Below, one piece after another: positions 1-9,277 of a DNA stretch of 51,324 nucleotides (position 1 is its first letter; each line of letters begins with the position of its first letter). This stretch comes from Clostridiales bacterium (GTDB lineage Bacteria; Bacillota; Clostridia; Christensenellales; DTU072). The stretch is taken from the NCBI GenBank assembly GCA_012800525.1, contig JAAZJD010000019.1, positions 1 through 51,324 on the forward strand, in the 5' to 3' direction. Both the position numbers and the translations under genes were made by a program. The notes beneath the pieces are model-generated. The model was given only the letters and a program-made list of their open reading frames with translations, had not been told where the DNA came from and ran no database searches.

Positions 1-152
1 AACACAAAAATTATGTTATCACAAATTTGTAAAAAATTAAACATTTTGTTTCATTTCATAACTATACCTTGTTGAGAATGCAAATATTTTAAGAAATTTA
101 GAGTGAAACCTAAATACTTCAAAACAACAAAAGTACGAGGACCTCTATTTTC

Positions 153-181
153 TTGATAACAAATACCTTTTTTGCTATAAT
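153..181 (+). promoter_or_regulatory. Sigma-70-type promoter of the H1-like gene
   Basis: TTGATA at 153-158 and a perfect TATAAT at 176-181 are separated by exactly 17 bases. The predicted transcript starts near 188. A strong GGAGG at 226-230 sits 7 bases before the ATG at 238. These elements predict good expression of the small basic protein. Confidence 0.8.
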
Positions 182-237
182 TGAGTCATAAGAAGACAAT
201 GTAACTATTCAAAAAATAAATTATTGGAGGAACAATT

Positions 238-549
238 ATGAAAACAATGAAAATAGAAGATTTACAAGTTCATTTAGACTTAAATAAATGGCATAAAAGC
301 CAAAATGAAGGGATGGATATGTGCCGTCATCTCGAATACTGCAGCTATTGCAAATGGGATGGAGATTTAAAATGTGCAAATGCATATCTAAGAATGATTG
401 AAGACCAAGAGAAAAAAGCTAAAAAAGCAGCTCCTGCTAAAAAGGCAACAACGGCTAAAGCAGCTCCTGCAAAGAAAACTGCAACTACCAAAGCTACAAC
501 TGCTAAAGCAGCTCCTGCTAAAAAAGCAACGCCAGCTAAGAAAAAGTAA
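238..549 (+). CDS. Small Cys-cluster protein with histone H1-like Lys/Ala/Pro tail
   Basis: This 103-residue protein has two parts. Residues 1-58 carry four cysteines (C29, C35, C38, C46; spacing CX5CX2CX7C) and could bind a metal; this half matches no family I recognise. Residues 59-103 are a low-complexity basic tail of repeated AAPAKKA and TTAKAAPAKKA units, like the tails of bacterial histone H1-like (HctA/AlgP-type) DNA-binding proteins. The likely role is binding DNA or RNA, but only the tail supports this. The gene is monocistronic, with a consensus promoter, a strong ribosome binding site and its own terminator. The lysine and alanine codons (aaa/aag, gct/gca) create an internally repetitive DNA tract at about 412-545. 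A tail of this kind can also arise in ribosome-associated proteins, so the chromatin role is inference. Confidence 0.75.
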   Translation: MKTMKIEDLQVHLDLNKWHKSQNEGMDMCRHLEYCSYCKWDGDLKCANAYLRMIEDQEKKAKKAAPAKKATTAKAAPAKKTATTKATTAKAAPAKKATPAKKK

Positions 550-574
550 TCCAACTATTTCAAGATTTTTTGCT

Positions 575-605
575 AACCTAGATTCATTTTGGATCTAGGT
601 TTTTT
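575..605 (+). terminator. Intrinsic terminator of the H1-like gene
   Basis: AACCTAGAT (575-583) pairs perfectly with ATCTAGGTT (593-601), closing a 9-base loop, and a T run follows at 600-605. It lies 25 bases after the stop codon. Confidence 0.85.
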
Positions 606-660
606 AATACTTTTATCAAACCTTATAAGCTTTTTACTGATAATAGCAAAACAAAAAAGT

Positions 661-757
661 GACTGTCAAGAAACATTTGAATAACTATAATGTATAAAAG
701 AATTTAGATTTCAGCTAACTATTCTTTCAATATGTTTGTACCTTGACAACAAAAAAA
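661..757. repeat. Degenerate partial copy of the dispersed inverted-repeat element
   Basis: GACTGTCAAGAAACATTTGA at 661-680 and the CTTGACAACAAAAAAA end at 742-757 match the left part of the element that follows directly at about 751-891. The middle has diverged, and the hairpin and right arm are missing. The arrangement looks like a decayed tandem copy. Confidence 0.6.
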
Positions 758-891
758 GGCTGTTAAGAAACGTTTAAATAACTAAAACATATAAATAGCT
801 TATGTCAAAATAGCACTTCTCTAAATTTGCTTGTGTTTCGACAACAAAAAAGCTGTTAAGATTTTTTTGAGTTTCTTAACAGCTCCCCTTT
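751..891. repeat. Dispersed inverted-repeat (MITE-like) element, copy 1, with terminator
   Basis: The element is bounded by GGCTGTTAAGAAAC (758-771) and GTTTCTTAACAGCT (871-884). A third arm, GCTGTTAAGA at 852-861, pairs with TCTTAACAGC at 874-883. Read on the minus strand this is a 10-bp hairpin followed by six U, lying just past the stop codon of the lipoprotein gene at 923. The 550-922 gap therefore holds a terminator, a decayed repeat copy and this element, and no gene that I can support. Two closely related copies occur near 44.8 and 49.8 kb. Confidence 0.85.
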
Positions 892-922
892 AAATGTAAA
901 TTTATCAAAAATCTTGTAATTC

Positions 923-3271
923 TTAACCTTTATTTTTTAAGAATAAATCAAAGATTCCTTTTAGTTTTTTAGCGTCAATTTTAACTTCTTTCTTCAAACT
1001 TTTTTCTAAAGTTACTTTATTATCTTTTTCATTTCTTGTTATTAATTTTGTGGGAACATGTTCTGTTGTAAAGTTTAAATATGCTTGTGTTTTCTTTTGA
1101 TCTTTGAGTTGCTTTTCAACATTTTTATAAATTGAATTTCCATTTACATCATATTCAGTTTTATAGTAAGCCTTTAGCTCTTCATCATTTTCAAATGACA
1201 AGTCCTCATTATTAGTTGCATCTTTAAATGGAACTGCACTTATCATAACAATGTGAAGTCCAAAAGAGGTATAAGCATATCCAATTTTTCCAGGGCTCAC
1301 AAAGGCATTGCCTACGGTAGGATTATAATCAAAAACCTCTTGAGATAACTCTAAAAACTCTTTAGCAAAGCCTTCTGTTTTGCCATAATAACCAGATGGC
1401 TTATTCATACAACCAGCATCATCGTTATATGAATACATGTAGCGTTCAAAAATTTCTATGTTAGCTCTTTGCTTTTCCTCTGCTGATTTAGTTTCATCAT
1501 TTTCTACCGCCACAAGTTCTGCTTCTAGTCTAGCCATGACATCTAGAATTTTTTCAGCATAATCTTCATCTACACCATTAATTTTTAATGTGCCGTCATC
1601 AGCAATTCTTCCATATCTTACAGATGGACAAATTTTACCATCCTTAATCCCTGTAGCATCTTCACTAAAAGAGCATGTTTCGCCTTCTTTGCCATCTTTG
1701 TGAAGTGGACATTCGTGCTCTTTATCATAATCTGGATTAGAAGCCTCCGTGGTTGTTGTAGGTGCAAGATATTCTCTATACCCCTTTACAACTTCTTCAG
1801 TGGTTCCAGTCAACACACCATTACCTGGAGTATGTTCTGATAAAAAGGCTTGATCTTCTTCAGAAAATTTAAATAGCAAATTCAAAACAAAAAACTGTTC
1901 TGTTGTATCATCCATTTTGGGATAATAGTAAACATTATCTAATTTTTCACTAATAGCTTTAACAAAATCTTTTTTATTTTTTTCAAGATCAGTACCATAT
2001 TGAGCTTTATTTTTTTCACGAAGATATTTAAGTTCAGCCATCGTATCTCTAGCCAAATCTTCATCTGAATAATCTTTTAATGCCTTTTGATAAATCTCAC
2101 TTTTGAAAGCATTAGAAACAGACAACTCAAATGCTGAATAATAATAGTAATCCATATTTTTATATGAAGCCTTCATTCTTTCAGTGACAACCCTATATCC
2201 TTCTACAAGATTTTCATCACTTGAAGTTTTCTTAATTTGCTCAGCCTCTTTTTCTAAATCTCTAATTTTATATAGCTTGGAAGTATCATCCGTTCCATCT
2301 AAATCAATGCCCTTATCTTTTAATTGAGCTTTATTATCATAACGACCTACAGTAATATCATTAATTTTGAATCTATCTAAAACTCCCTCAAGTTCATCTA
2401 TTTTGTCTTTCGTCGCACGAGACTTTTTGAGAGTGTACTCATGGCTTACTGTATGAGGAATAGGCTCATCATCAACATTGACGGGACTTTCATTAAATGT
2501 TATTTCAAAAGTCTTTTTAACTCCATCGTTTTCTTGTTCCCCAAAAGTTGTTGCGAACTCTTTAGTATAATTTCCTTTAGCTGGAATTAACTCCTCGCTT
2601 TTCCTGTTTACTTTTATTCCATCAGCACCATCAATTTCTTCATCATAAATAACAACAATTTTTATTTTATCAAAATCAATCTTATCATTTTCATAATATA
2701 TTTCCTTTAAATATTCTTTTGTTTCTGCCGTAAACTCTATGCCTTTTATTCCAGTCTTATCAGTTTTTCTCCAAACTTTATCAAGTTGAGTTTGATATGC
2801 ATTTTCTTTTGCAGCCTCTATTTGATCGTCAATACTCTTATTCACTGAATAAACAGCTTCTGCCCATTCTGCATAAGTCAATACATCTTCTAGTTTTACC
2901 TTTGCACCTTTGCCTTTCAAAACATTGTATCTAGTATCGCCAACTTTAGATTTATCTGTAAGATATACCATAGCATCTGTTAATAAATAAGTGTTTTTAA
3001 TTTTGCCTTCAATTGCGGCATCTAGAATTTGCTCAACAGTGAAATATCCATATTGTATATATTGTGCATTTTGGGAATATAAACTGTTGAAATAATCTAA
3101 GAAAGAATTTTTTGAAATTTCCAAAGTTATTCCATTTCTAGTAACGGTTGTTAAAACCTCATTGGCTTCTCTATCCTTATTCTTTACAATTAATGTACAT
3201 CCAGCAAAAGTTGATGCAAATATTGAAATTACAATCACAAATGCTACTAGTATTTTGATTTTTCTTTTCAT
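923..3271 (-). CDS. Large lipoprotein, probable PrsA/SurA-like peptidyl-prolyl isomerase foldase
   Basis: This 782-residue protein starts with a lipoprotein signal: basic MKRKIK, a hydrophobic stretch, then the lipobox TFAGC with the modified Cys at about residue 25. It is likely to sit on the outer face of the membrane. The N-terminal part after the signal (NSFLDYFNSLY... and a following helical region) resembles SurA/PrsA chaperone segments. Near residues 668-676 the stretch SFGLHIVMISAV matches the last strand of parvulin (PpiC) domains, usually FGYHIIKV. A weakly similar helical tail follows. A Cys-bearing stretch near residues 520-560 (CPLHKDGKEGETC...C) is unusual for the family. The ribosome binding site (GGAGA, 8 bases before the ATG), a consensus promoter and an operator-like palindrome are visible upstream. 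The lipoprotein call is firm. The foldase function is moderate, because the catalytic parvulin core is not clear by eye. Confidence 0.6.
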   Translation of the reverse strand: MKRKIKILVAFVIVISIFASTFAGCTLIVKNKDREANEVLTTVTRNGITLEISKNSFLDYFNSLYSQNAQYIQYGYFTVEQILDAAIEGKIKNTYLLTDAMVYLTDKSKVGDTRYNVLKGKGAKVKLEDVLTYAEWAEAVYSVNKSIDDQIEAAKENAYQTQLDKVWRKTDKTGIKGIEFTAETKEYLKEIYYENDKIDFDKIKIVVIYDEEIDGADGIKVNRKSEELIPAKGNYTKEFATTFGEQENDGVKKTFEITFNESPVNVDDEPIPHTVSHEYTLKKSRATKDKIDELEGVLDRFKINDITVGRYDNKAQLKDKGIDLDGTDDTSKLYKIRDLEKEAEQIKKTSSDENLVEGYRVVTERMKASYKNMDYYYYSAFELSVSNAFKSEIYQKALKDYSDEDLARDTMAELKYLREKNKAQYGTDLEKNKKDFVKAISEKLDNVYYYPKMDDTTEQFFVLNLLFKFSEEDQAFLSEHTPGNGVLTGTTEEVVKGYREYLAPTTTTEASNPDYDKEHECPLHKDGKEGETCSFSEDATGIKDGKICPSVRYGRIADDGTLKINGVDEDYAEKILDVMARLEAELVAVENDETKSAEEKQRANIEIFERYMYSYNDDAGCMNKPSGYYGKTEGFAKEFLELSQEVFDYNPTVGNAFVSPGKIGYAYTSFGLHIVMISAVPFKDATNNEDLSFENDEELKAYYKTEYDVNGNSIYKNVEKQLKDQKKTQAYLNFTTEHVPTKLITRNEKDNKVTLEKSLKKEVKIDAKKLKGIFDLFLKNKG

Positions 3272-3313
3272 TTATTTTCTCCAAATCACAAATATTGAAC
3301 TTTTCTCTCGCTT

Positions 3314-3331
3314 GTTATTAAGCTTAATAAC
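3314..3331 (-). promoter_or_regulatory. Perfect 18-bp palindrome at the lipoprotein transcription start
   Basis: GTTATTAAGCTTAATAAC is a perfect inverted repeat. It begins about 7 bases downstream of the -10 box, at roughly +1 to +18 of the predicted transcript. It could be a repressor operator or a 5' mRNA hairpin. Confidence 0.5.
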
Positions 3332-3338
3332 TTTCATT

Positions 3339-3367
3339 ATTATATATTAGGGATTAAATTTTTACAA
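3339..3367 (-). promoter_or_regulatory. Promoter of the lipoprotein gene
   Basis: Read on the minus strand: TTGTAA (3367-3362), 17 bases, then TATAAT (3344-3339). The lipoprotein can therefore be transcribed independently of mfd upstream. Confidence 0.7.
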
Positions 3368-3442
3368 CTAATGAAACATATGTTTAACTCTAAATCACAA
3401 AGAATTTAAGTATCTCAAGAAATTTTATGGTCAATTTATAAA

Positions 3443-6400
3443 CTAGATTCCTTCTGTTGCTTTTAACAAAAAATCTTTAGTGAAAGCCATTTTAGAATCT
3501 CCCAAACCTACTCTAGTTATTCTAATTGTGGGTGTTTCACTTGGCTCTAAGCTGACATTATCTTTATAAAATGATATAGCTTTAAATATGCTTTCAATTT
3601 TAAACATATCTTGGTCGTAAAATGTAATGACAACATTGTCTCTATCTTGCTGTATCGATTGAATTCCTATTTTTTGTGCCAGATTTTTAATTAAACCTAC
3701 GACCATTAATCTTTCTAAAGATTTAGGGATATCACCATAAGCCTCCTCTAGATTATTTTTTAAACTTAGAAAATCTGACTTGGAGAATAAGTCTGCTATT
3801 TTTCTATATGCAGAAATTCTAGCTTCTTGATTTTCGATATAGTCTTTATCTAAACTTATATCGCCTTCAAAACTAATGTCAATATCTCTTAATCTAACAA
3901 CTGGTCTCCCCTCAATCTCATCAATAGATTCATTTAATAATCTCATATACATCTCATAACCAACTTTACCCATGTTGCCATGTTGTTCTTTCCCTAAAAT
4001 ATTTCCAGCTCCTCTAATTTCGAGATCACGCATCGCTATTTTAATGCCAGAACCAAGCTCAGTATTTCTTAAAATCGCGTCAAGACGCTTAGTTGCATCA
4101 GGTGTTAAAGTTTTTCCTGGAGGAATAGTGAAATATGCATAAGCCAATAAATCACTCCTGCCAACTCTTCCTCTAATTTGATACAGTTCAGACAAACCAA
4201 GCTTATCACTATCTACTACAATTAATGTATTTGCAGAGGGTATATCTATACCATTTTCTATTATAGTTGTAGCAATCATCACTTGTGCTTTTCGAGCGTA
4301 AAAATCATTAACTCTATTTTCTAATTCCGATGTTGGCATTTGACCATGAGCATATATTACATTAATTTCATCACCCAATAATTTGACTACATACTTATAA
4401 AAATTTTCGATAGTTTTAACTCTATTATATAAAATAAAAACTTGCCCGCCCCTTGCAATTTCTCTAGTGCAGGCATCAACAATTAAACTATCCGTTTGTT
4501 CTACGACATATGTTTCAATTGGAAGACGATTTATTGGTGGAGTTTCTAAAAGTGAAATATCTCTAATTCCTGAAAGCGACATATGCAATGTTCTTGGTAT
4601 AGGAGTTGCAGACAAACTTAATACATTAATATTGCTTTTCAAAAGCTTAATTTTTTCTTTATGTTCTACCCCAAATTTCTGCTCTTCATCTAAAACCAGC
4701 AAGCCTAAATCATTAAAAGATACATCACTGCTAAGCATTCTATGTGTTGCAACTATAACATTAACTTTTCCAGATAATATATCTTTTAGGCTACTGTCTA
4801 TCTCACTTTTGCTTTCAAATCTTGATAGTTTTGCCACATTAATGCCAAAACCTTCAAATCGTTTCATAACCGTATCATAGTGTTGCTGACACAAAATAGT
4901 TGTTGGACACAAAAATGCAGCTTGCTTACCATCTAGCACTGTTTTGAATATGGCTCTTATCGCGACCTCAGTTTTACCAAATCCTACATCGCCGCATATC
5001 AATCTATCCATAATTTTTCCTTTTTCCATATCGGATTTTATATCTGATATAGCCATTAACTGGTCTTCTGTTTCTTCATATGGAAAACTTGCCTCTAGCT
5101 CTGCTTGCCATACTGTATCTTCCGAATATTTAAACCCTTTTTTTGAAGCTCTTTTCTTATACACGGCAACTAAATCTATTGCCATCTTTTTAACGGAATT
5201 TCTGACTTTTTCTTTGATGCTTTCAAATTGCTTGCCACCAAGCCTATGAAGTGTAGGCGTTCCACCGCCTGTATATTTTTCTATTTCATTTATATGGTCT
5301 ATGGGTAAATAAAGTCTATCTTTTTTTGCATATTCAACAATATAAAAATCTTTTTTGCCTTTTAAGGTATCGATTGTTTGAATACCCCCGCTAATTCCTA
5401 TTCCATGTCTATCATGAACAACATAATCTCCCTTGCTTGGAAGCACATATGATGAAGCTTTTTTGCGTCTACTTTTGCTAACAGTTTTGGTTTTTCTAAC
5501 GATATCATCATATCCAATAACTACTAATTTATATTTTGGGATGTTAAAACCTCTAGATATCGGATATCCAATTATATTAATTTCACCGCTTATGGTTGCC
5601 TTTAAACTTGCTTTTTCCATATTGAGATGTTTAACATATTGGGCTTTTGATATTACATTTGAAAAAATTTCATGCTCTTCTAAATACGAAGCTAAGGTTT
5701 TGGCACTTTCATCATCTCTAGCAAATATATACACTTTAGAACCAAAAACCAAATAACCCCTTAAATCTGCTATCAAAGCATTATAATTTGTCACATAATT
5801 TGGGATTGGAGTTGATTTAAAATTTTGAATATATTCTGGATAAAATATGGGATTATATCCTGTAGATTGCTGAAAACAAATTTGCGTAAATTCATCCATT
5901 GCTTTGTATATATCTTCTTTATCAAAAACAACATCCTCATGTGCTTTAGTTGATTCAGATGACTTAATAAAGGAAGCAACCCTGACATTATGAGCACTTT
6001 TATATAGTTTTAATTTATCATCAATTTTTGATGGTTCATCTATAAAAATTGCACTATCTTTTGGTATATAGCTAAAAATGTTGCCAAAAGCCTCTTTTAC
6101 ATATGGAACTATCCATAAAAGCGAAGGGTCTGAAGGGTTAATTTCTAATTTTGAAATGTTAGAAGATATAATTTCTGATAACTTTAAATCGCCTATTAAT
6201 TTTAATTTTTCAAGTCTTGAAATTAATGTCTCTTTTTGATTTGGAGAAATTAAAATATCACTATGAGGTGGAATGACTACACTGTTTATCTGGCTAGTAG
6301 ATAACATTGTATCTGGCGCAAAAACTTTCATTTGCTCGACACTATCTCCAAAAAAGTCAATCCTTACGGGAAGATCCATATCATTTGACCAAATATCTAA

Positions 6401-6925
6401 AATATCACCCCTTTGAGAAAACTCCCCTCTTGCTGAAATCGCATCTACCCTTACATATCCGCCAAAAATCAAACTATCAATAGCCTTGTATAGATCAAGA
6501 CTATCTCCTACTTTAATTTTTAATGTCGCATCTAAAAATGCACTAACTTCTGGAACATATTGCATTGATGCTTCTGAAGAAACAACAACTCCTCTAGCTT
6601 CCCCTAGAGCTATTTTTGCAAGAGCAGAAATTCTTGAAATAAGTTTAGCTGATGTATCAAATTTTAAATTAAGCAAAACCTCATCTTTTTCAGTTAAATA
6701 TACTATTTCACCATCAGAGTATTCGTTTAAAATTTTGTGTGCTTCTTTTGCTGCAATTCTATCTTGCGCCACATAAATAAAAAACTTTTCACTTTGGCTA
6801 GCTATTAAGTATCTTAGATTTTGAGTAGCATAAAAGAGGGCAATTTTTTTATGATGCCCCATTGCTTTTTGAAAATCGACATAATCTTTGCCAATATTTT
6901 GTAATTTAAATTGGTTTAACAACAT
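3443..6925 (-). CDS. mfd: Transcription-repair coupling factor Mfd
   Basis: The protein has 1160 residues, normal for Mfd. This ATP-driven DNA translocase removes RNA polymerase stalled at lesions and recruits UvrA. Domains in order: a UvrB-like N-terminal region (about 1-330); an RNA-polymerase-interacting CarD-like domain around 495-555 (GDYVVHDRHGIG); a RecG-like helicase core with Walker A GDVGFGKTE near 645 and a DEEQ box near 745; the motifs SATPIPRT and GRVGRS; and a C-terminal TRCF domain. All core motifs look intact. The ribosome binding site is weak, so the start rests on homology of the opening residues. It lies upstream of and in line with the lipoprotein gene, but each seems to have its own promoter. 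Confidence 0.97.
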   Translation of the reverse strand: MLLNQFKLQNIGKDYVDFQKAMGHHKKIALFYATQNLRYLIASQSEKFFIYVAQDRIAAKEAHKILNEYSDGEIVYLTEKDEVLLNLKFDTSAKLISRISALAKIALGEARGVVVSSEASMQYVPEVSAFLDATLKIKVGDSLDLYKAIDSLIFGGYVRVDAISARGEFSQRGDILDIWSNDMDLPVRIDFFGDSVEQMKVFAPDTMLSTSQINSVVIPPHSDILISPNQKETLISRLEKLKLIGDLKLSEIISSNISKLEINPSDPSLLWIVPYVKEAFGNIFSYIPKDSAIFIDEPSKIDDKLKLYKSAHNVRVASFIKSSESTKAHEDVVFDKEDIYKAMDEFTQICFQQSTGYNPIFYPEYIQNFKSTPIPNYVTNYNALIADLRGYLVFGSKVYIFARDDESAKTLASYLEEHEIFSNVISKAQYVKHLNMEKASLKATISGEINIIGYPISRGFNIPKYKLVVIGYDDIVRKTKTVSKSRRKKASSYVLPSKGDYVVHDRHGIGISGGIQTIDTLKGKKDFYIVEYAKKDRLYLPIDHINEIEKYTGGGTPTLHRLGGKQFESIKEKVRNSVKKMAIDLVAVYKKRASKKGFKYSEDTVWQAELEASFPYEETEDQLMAISDIKSDMEKGKIMDRLICGDVGFGKTEVAIRAIFKTVLDGKQAAFLCPTTILCQQHYDTVMKRFEGFGINVAKLSRFESKSEIDSSLKDILSGKVNVIVATHRMLSSDVSFNDLGLLVLDEEQKFGVEHKEKIKLLKSNINVLSLSATPIPRTLHMSLSGIRDISLLETPPINRLPIETYVVEQTDSLIVDACTREIARGGQVFILYNRVKTIENFYKYVVKLLGDEINVIYAHGQMPTSELENRVNDFYARKAQVMIATTIIENGIDIPSANTLIVVDSDKLGLSELYQIRGRVGRSDLLAYAYFTIPPGKTLTPDATKRLDAILRNTELGSGIKIAMRDLEIRGAGNILGKEQHGNMGKVGYEMYMRLLNESIDEIEGRPVVRLRDIDISFEGDISLDKDYIENQEARISAYRKIADLFSKSDFLSLKNNLEEAYGDIPKSLERLMVVGLIKNLAQKIGIQSIQQDRDNVVITFYDQDMFKIESIFKAISFYKDNVSLEPSETPTIRITRVGLGDSKMAFTKDFLLKATEGI

Positions 6926-6936
6926 GCCTGTTTGCT

Positions 6937-6958
6937 TTCTAGAAATTACCTTCTAGAA
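6937..6958 (-). promoter_or_regulatory. Paired TTCTAGAA palindromes in the mfd leader
   Basis: Two 8-bp palindromes TTCTAGAA lie at 6937-6944 and 6951-6958, with centres 14 bases apart. They sit between a TATAAT-like -10 (6972-6967, minus strand) and the mfd start. Paired sites of this kind could bind a dimeric regulator cooperatively. They could also form a hairpin in the leader. Confidence 0.35.
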
Positions 6959-6979
6959 TTAAATTGATTATAACTGAAC

Positions 6980-7011
6980 AAAAACAAAAACTCTACTATT
7001 TAGAGTTTTTG
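6980..7011 (-). terminator. Terminator of the GH31 gene
   Basis: CAAAAACTCTA (6985-6995) and TAGAGTTTTTG (7001-7011) form an 11-bp stem with a 5-base loop. On the minus strand it is followed by five T. It lies about 70 bases after the GH31 stop codon and before the mfd promoter. Confidence 0.8.
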
Positions 7012-7081
7012 CTTCAATAACTTTTAATTATTCAGTTAGACTTAACACTAGCTTTTAATTATCAATTTTAATTTAAATATT

Positions 7082-9277
7082 TTATTCAACATCTTCTTTT
7101 AGCTTAAACTCTAGCTTTGCTCCCTTACTTGGGTCTACACCAACTAAATTTACAAAGGAATCCTCAATCTCGACTTTTACACTCTTGCCATTTGCAATTG
7201 CAGATTCTAAGTTATACTTATCTAAATTATGAATTTCAAGTTTATAGTTTCTTGCTTTTGGTATCAGTGACAAGTCGCCTACTGCAGGTTTAATTTCAAA
7301 GGTCAAAGCATTGCCATCTTCTACTATTTCAAAATCAGTTATAACATTTTTATCTTTTAAATAATCTTGGTTTATAGAGCCATCTTCATATAATGAATAT
7401 ACATTATTTCCAGGATATGCTTTAACATGGAAACTTTCTGGATTATCCCACTCGTTATATTCTGTTATCGCCATAGGAATTATTGAACCTGGTCTTACAT
7501 AAACTGGCATATCTGCAAGTTTTTTGCCTATACGATGATATCCTGATTCAAATTCCTCTCCTGTAAAGAAATCTATATATTTTTCACCTTCAGGAACCCA
7601 TATATCCCTATATGCTTTTTGAGTATCCCTAACTTTTGAAGTTATGGGACAAACAACTAATTCTGAGCCAAAAGCATATTGATTTTTAATTTTATATGCC
7701 ATATCCTCAGCTGGATAATCATAGTACATAGGTTTGCAAATTGGCACACTGTTTTTATAGTTTTGATAATACGCAGTGTATACATATGGAATTAATGCGT
7801 GTCTCAAATTCAAATACCTTACTGCATCATCATATACTGATGGATGATTCCATGGCTCTTTTGAGATTGATGGAAAAAACCTTCCTCTATCTTTTGTGCT
7901 ATGTAGTCTACAAATTGGTGAGAATATACCAAATTGAATCCAACGCAAATAAAGCTCATCATCTTTAGAATTACCAAGCATATGTCCACAAATATCGTGT
8001 GACCAAGTAGTAAAGCCAACATTACTTGCTTGTGAAGTAAAATCTGGTTGTAAAGCTAAAGATTTCCATGTAACAAAAGTATCTCCAGAAAATCCTACTG
8101 GATATCTATGTGAACCAATACCTGCATATCTTGATAAAATCATTGGTCGCTTATCTAAATATGCATTATCTAAATAATGATAGTGATTGCAAGCCCAAAG
8201 TGGATCATATCCTTTCAACTTAGATTTAGTACCTTGTTGCCAGTCAATCCACCAAAAATCGACTCCATCTTTTTCATATGGTCTATGAAGATATTTAAAA
8301 TATGCGTTTAAAAACTTTGCACTTGTAATATCAAACTTTACAGTTTCTTTTGTTGCAGGATCAATTCCTACAGCTTTTGCCACATCTTTATATTGCACCT
8401 CAAAATATCTAACGCCTGCTGCAGGATGTAAATTTAGAGTTGTATGGAGATTTCTTTCTTTTAAATCTTTCAAAAATTGCTTGTAGTCTGGGAATAGATG
8501 CTTATTCCATGTATATCCTGTCCAACCTACAAAAATGGCATATATCCCTTCGATTCCCTTAAATCCAAATTCTTTTCTAACATCTGTTACATGCCAATCC
8601 ATATCAACAGTTGCTATTGTAAATTTAATACCTTCTTTTTTAAATCTATCCATTAAATCGAGATATTCTTGTTGTTCGTAAGCATAATACCTACTCCACC
8701 AGTTTCCAACAGCATATCTTGGAATCATAGGTGGTCTTCCAGTTATTGCATATAAAAGTTCTAGTGCTCTTTGAGGTTGTTTTGTTGCAAAAACATAATA
8801 GTCTTTTTGCTCTCTTCTAGCTTTAACCATACCATCTTCGCCCATAATCAAACTCTTATCTTCAAGTACAGCTGCCCCATATCTTCCAACTACACCATTA
8901 TCATATTTGGCCTTTCCGTTTGTTTGGTCTAGAGTTCTTGCTGTACCTTTCAAATTATGTTTATTTGGATCAATACTTTCTCCATCAATCACAACCTTAT
9001 CTACTTTTTCCGTTTTTAAATTAAAATAGAAAGTAGCAGCCGATGTTTTAATAATTGTATGAGTTTGCTCAAACTTTATATCAAATGGATACTCTCCTAA
9101 ATCTCTAAACCAAACAATTTGAGTTGGTTCGAAAGTAAATTCTACAGACTCAGAAATTTCCACCCTTAATAATTCTGGCGCAATTACAGTGAAACGATAT
9201 TTGCCAGAACAGTAAACTTGGCTTTCTCTAGCCACGCCATTTAGCGAAACGATTAAATGTTTATCTAATTTTCCCAT
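7082..9277 (-). CDS. Glycoside hydrolase family 31 (alpha-glucosidase/alpha-xylosidase type)
   Basis: This enzyme releases alpha-linked glucose or xylose from non-reducing ends by a retaining mechanism. With the start chosen here it has 731 residues. The GH31 nucleophile is in FWWIDWQQG (D near residue 345) and the acid/base in GFSGDTFVTW (D near 398). The family stretches RYAVGNWWSRYYAY and SHDICGHMLGN are also clear. An N-terminal beta-sandwich and a C-terminal beta domain (EGEKYIDFFTGEEFESG) complete the usual order. There is no signal peptide, so it should act in the cytoplasm. I chose the ATG at 9277 because AAAGGATGG lies about 8 bases before it; a longer frame opening at 9313 has no good ribosome binding site. 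Exact substrate specificity cannot be read from the sequence. Confidence 0.92.
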   Translation of the reverse strand: MGKLDKHLIVSLNGVARESQVYCSGKYRFTVIAPELLRVEISESVEFTFEPTQIVWFRDLGEYPFDIKFEQTHTIIKTSAATFYFNLKTEKVDKVVIDGESIDPNKHNLKGTARTLDQTNGKAKYDNGVVGRYGAAVLEDKSLIMGEDGMVKARREQKDYYVFATKQPQRALELLYAITGRPPMIPRYAVGNWWSRYYAYEQQEYLDLMDRFKKEGIKFTIATVDMDWHVTDVRKEFGFKGIEGIYAIFVGWTGYTWNKHLFPDYKQFLKDLKERNLHTTLNLHPAAGVRYFEVQYKDVAKAVGIDPATKETVKFDITSAKFLNAYFKYLHRPYEKDGVDFWWIDWQQGTKSKLKGYDPLWACNHYHYLDNAYLDKRPMILSRYAGIGSHRYPVGFSGDTFVTWKSLALQPDFTSQASNVGFTTWSHDICGHMLGNSKDDELYLRWIQFGIFSPICRLHSTKDRGRFFPSISKEPWNHPSVYDDAVRYLNLRHALIPYVYTAYYQNYKNSVPICKPMYYDYPAEDMAYKIKNQYAFGSELVVCPITSKVRDTQKAYRDIWVPEGEKYIDFFTGEEFESGYHRIGKKLADMPVYVRPGSIIPMAITEYNEWDNPESFHVKAYPGNNVYSLYEDGSINQDYLKDKNVITDFEIVEDGNALTFEIKPAVGDLSLIPKARNYKLEIHNLDKYNLESAIANGKSVKVEIEDSFVNLVGVDPSKGAKLEFKLKEDVE

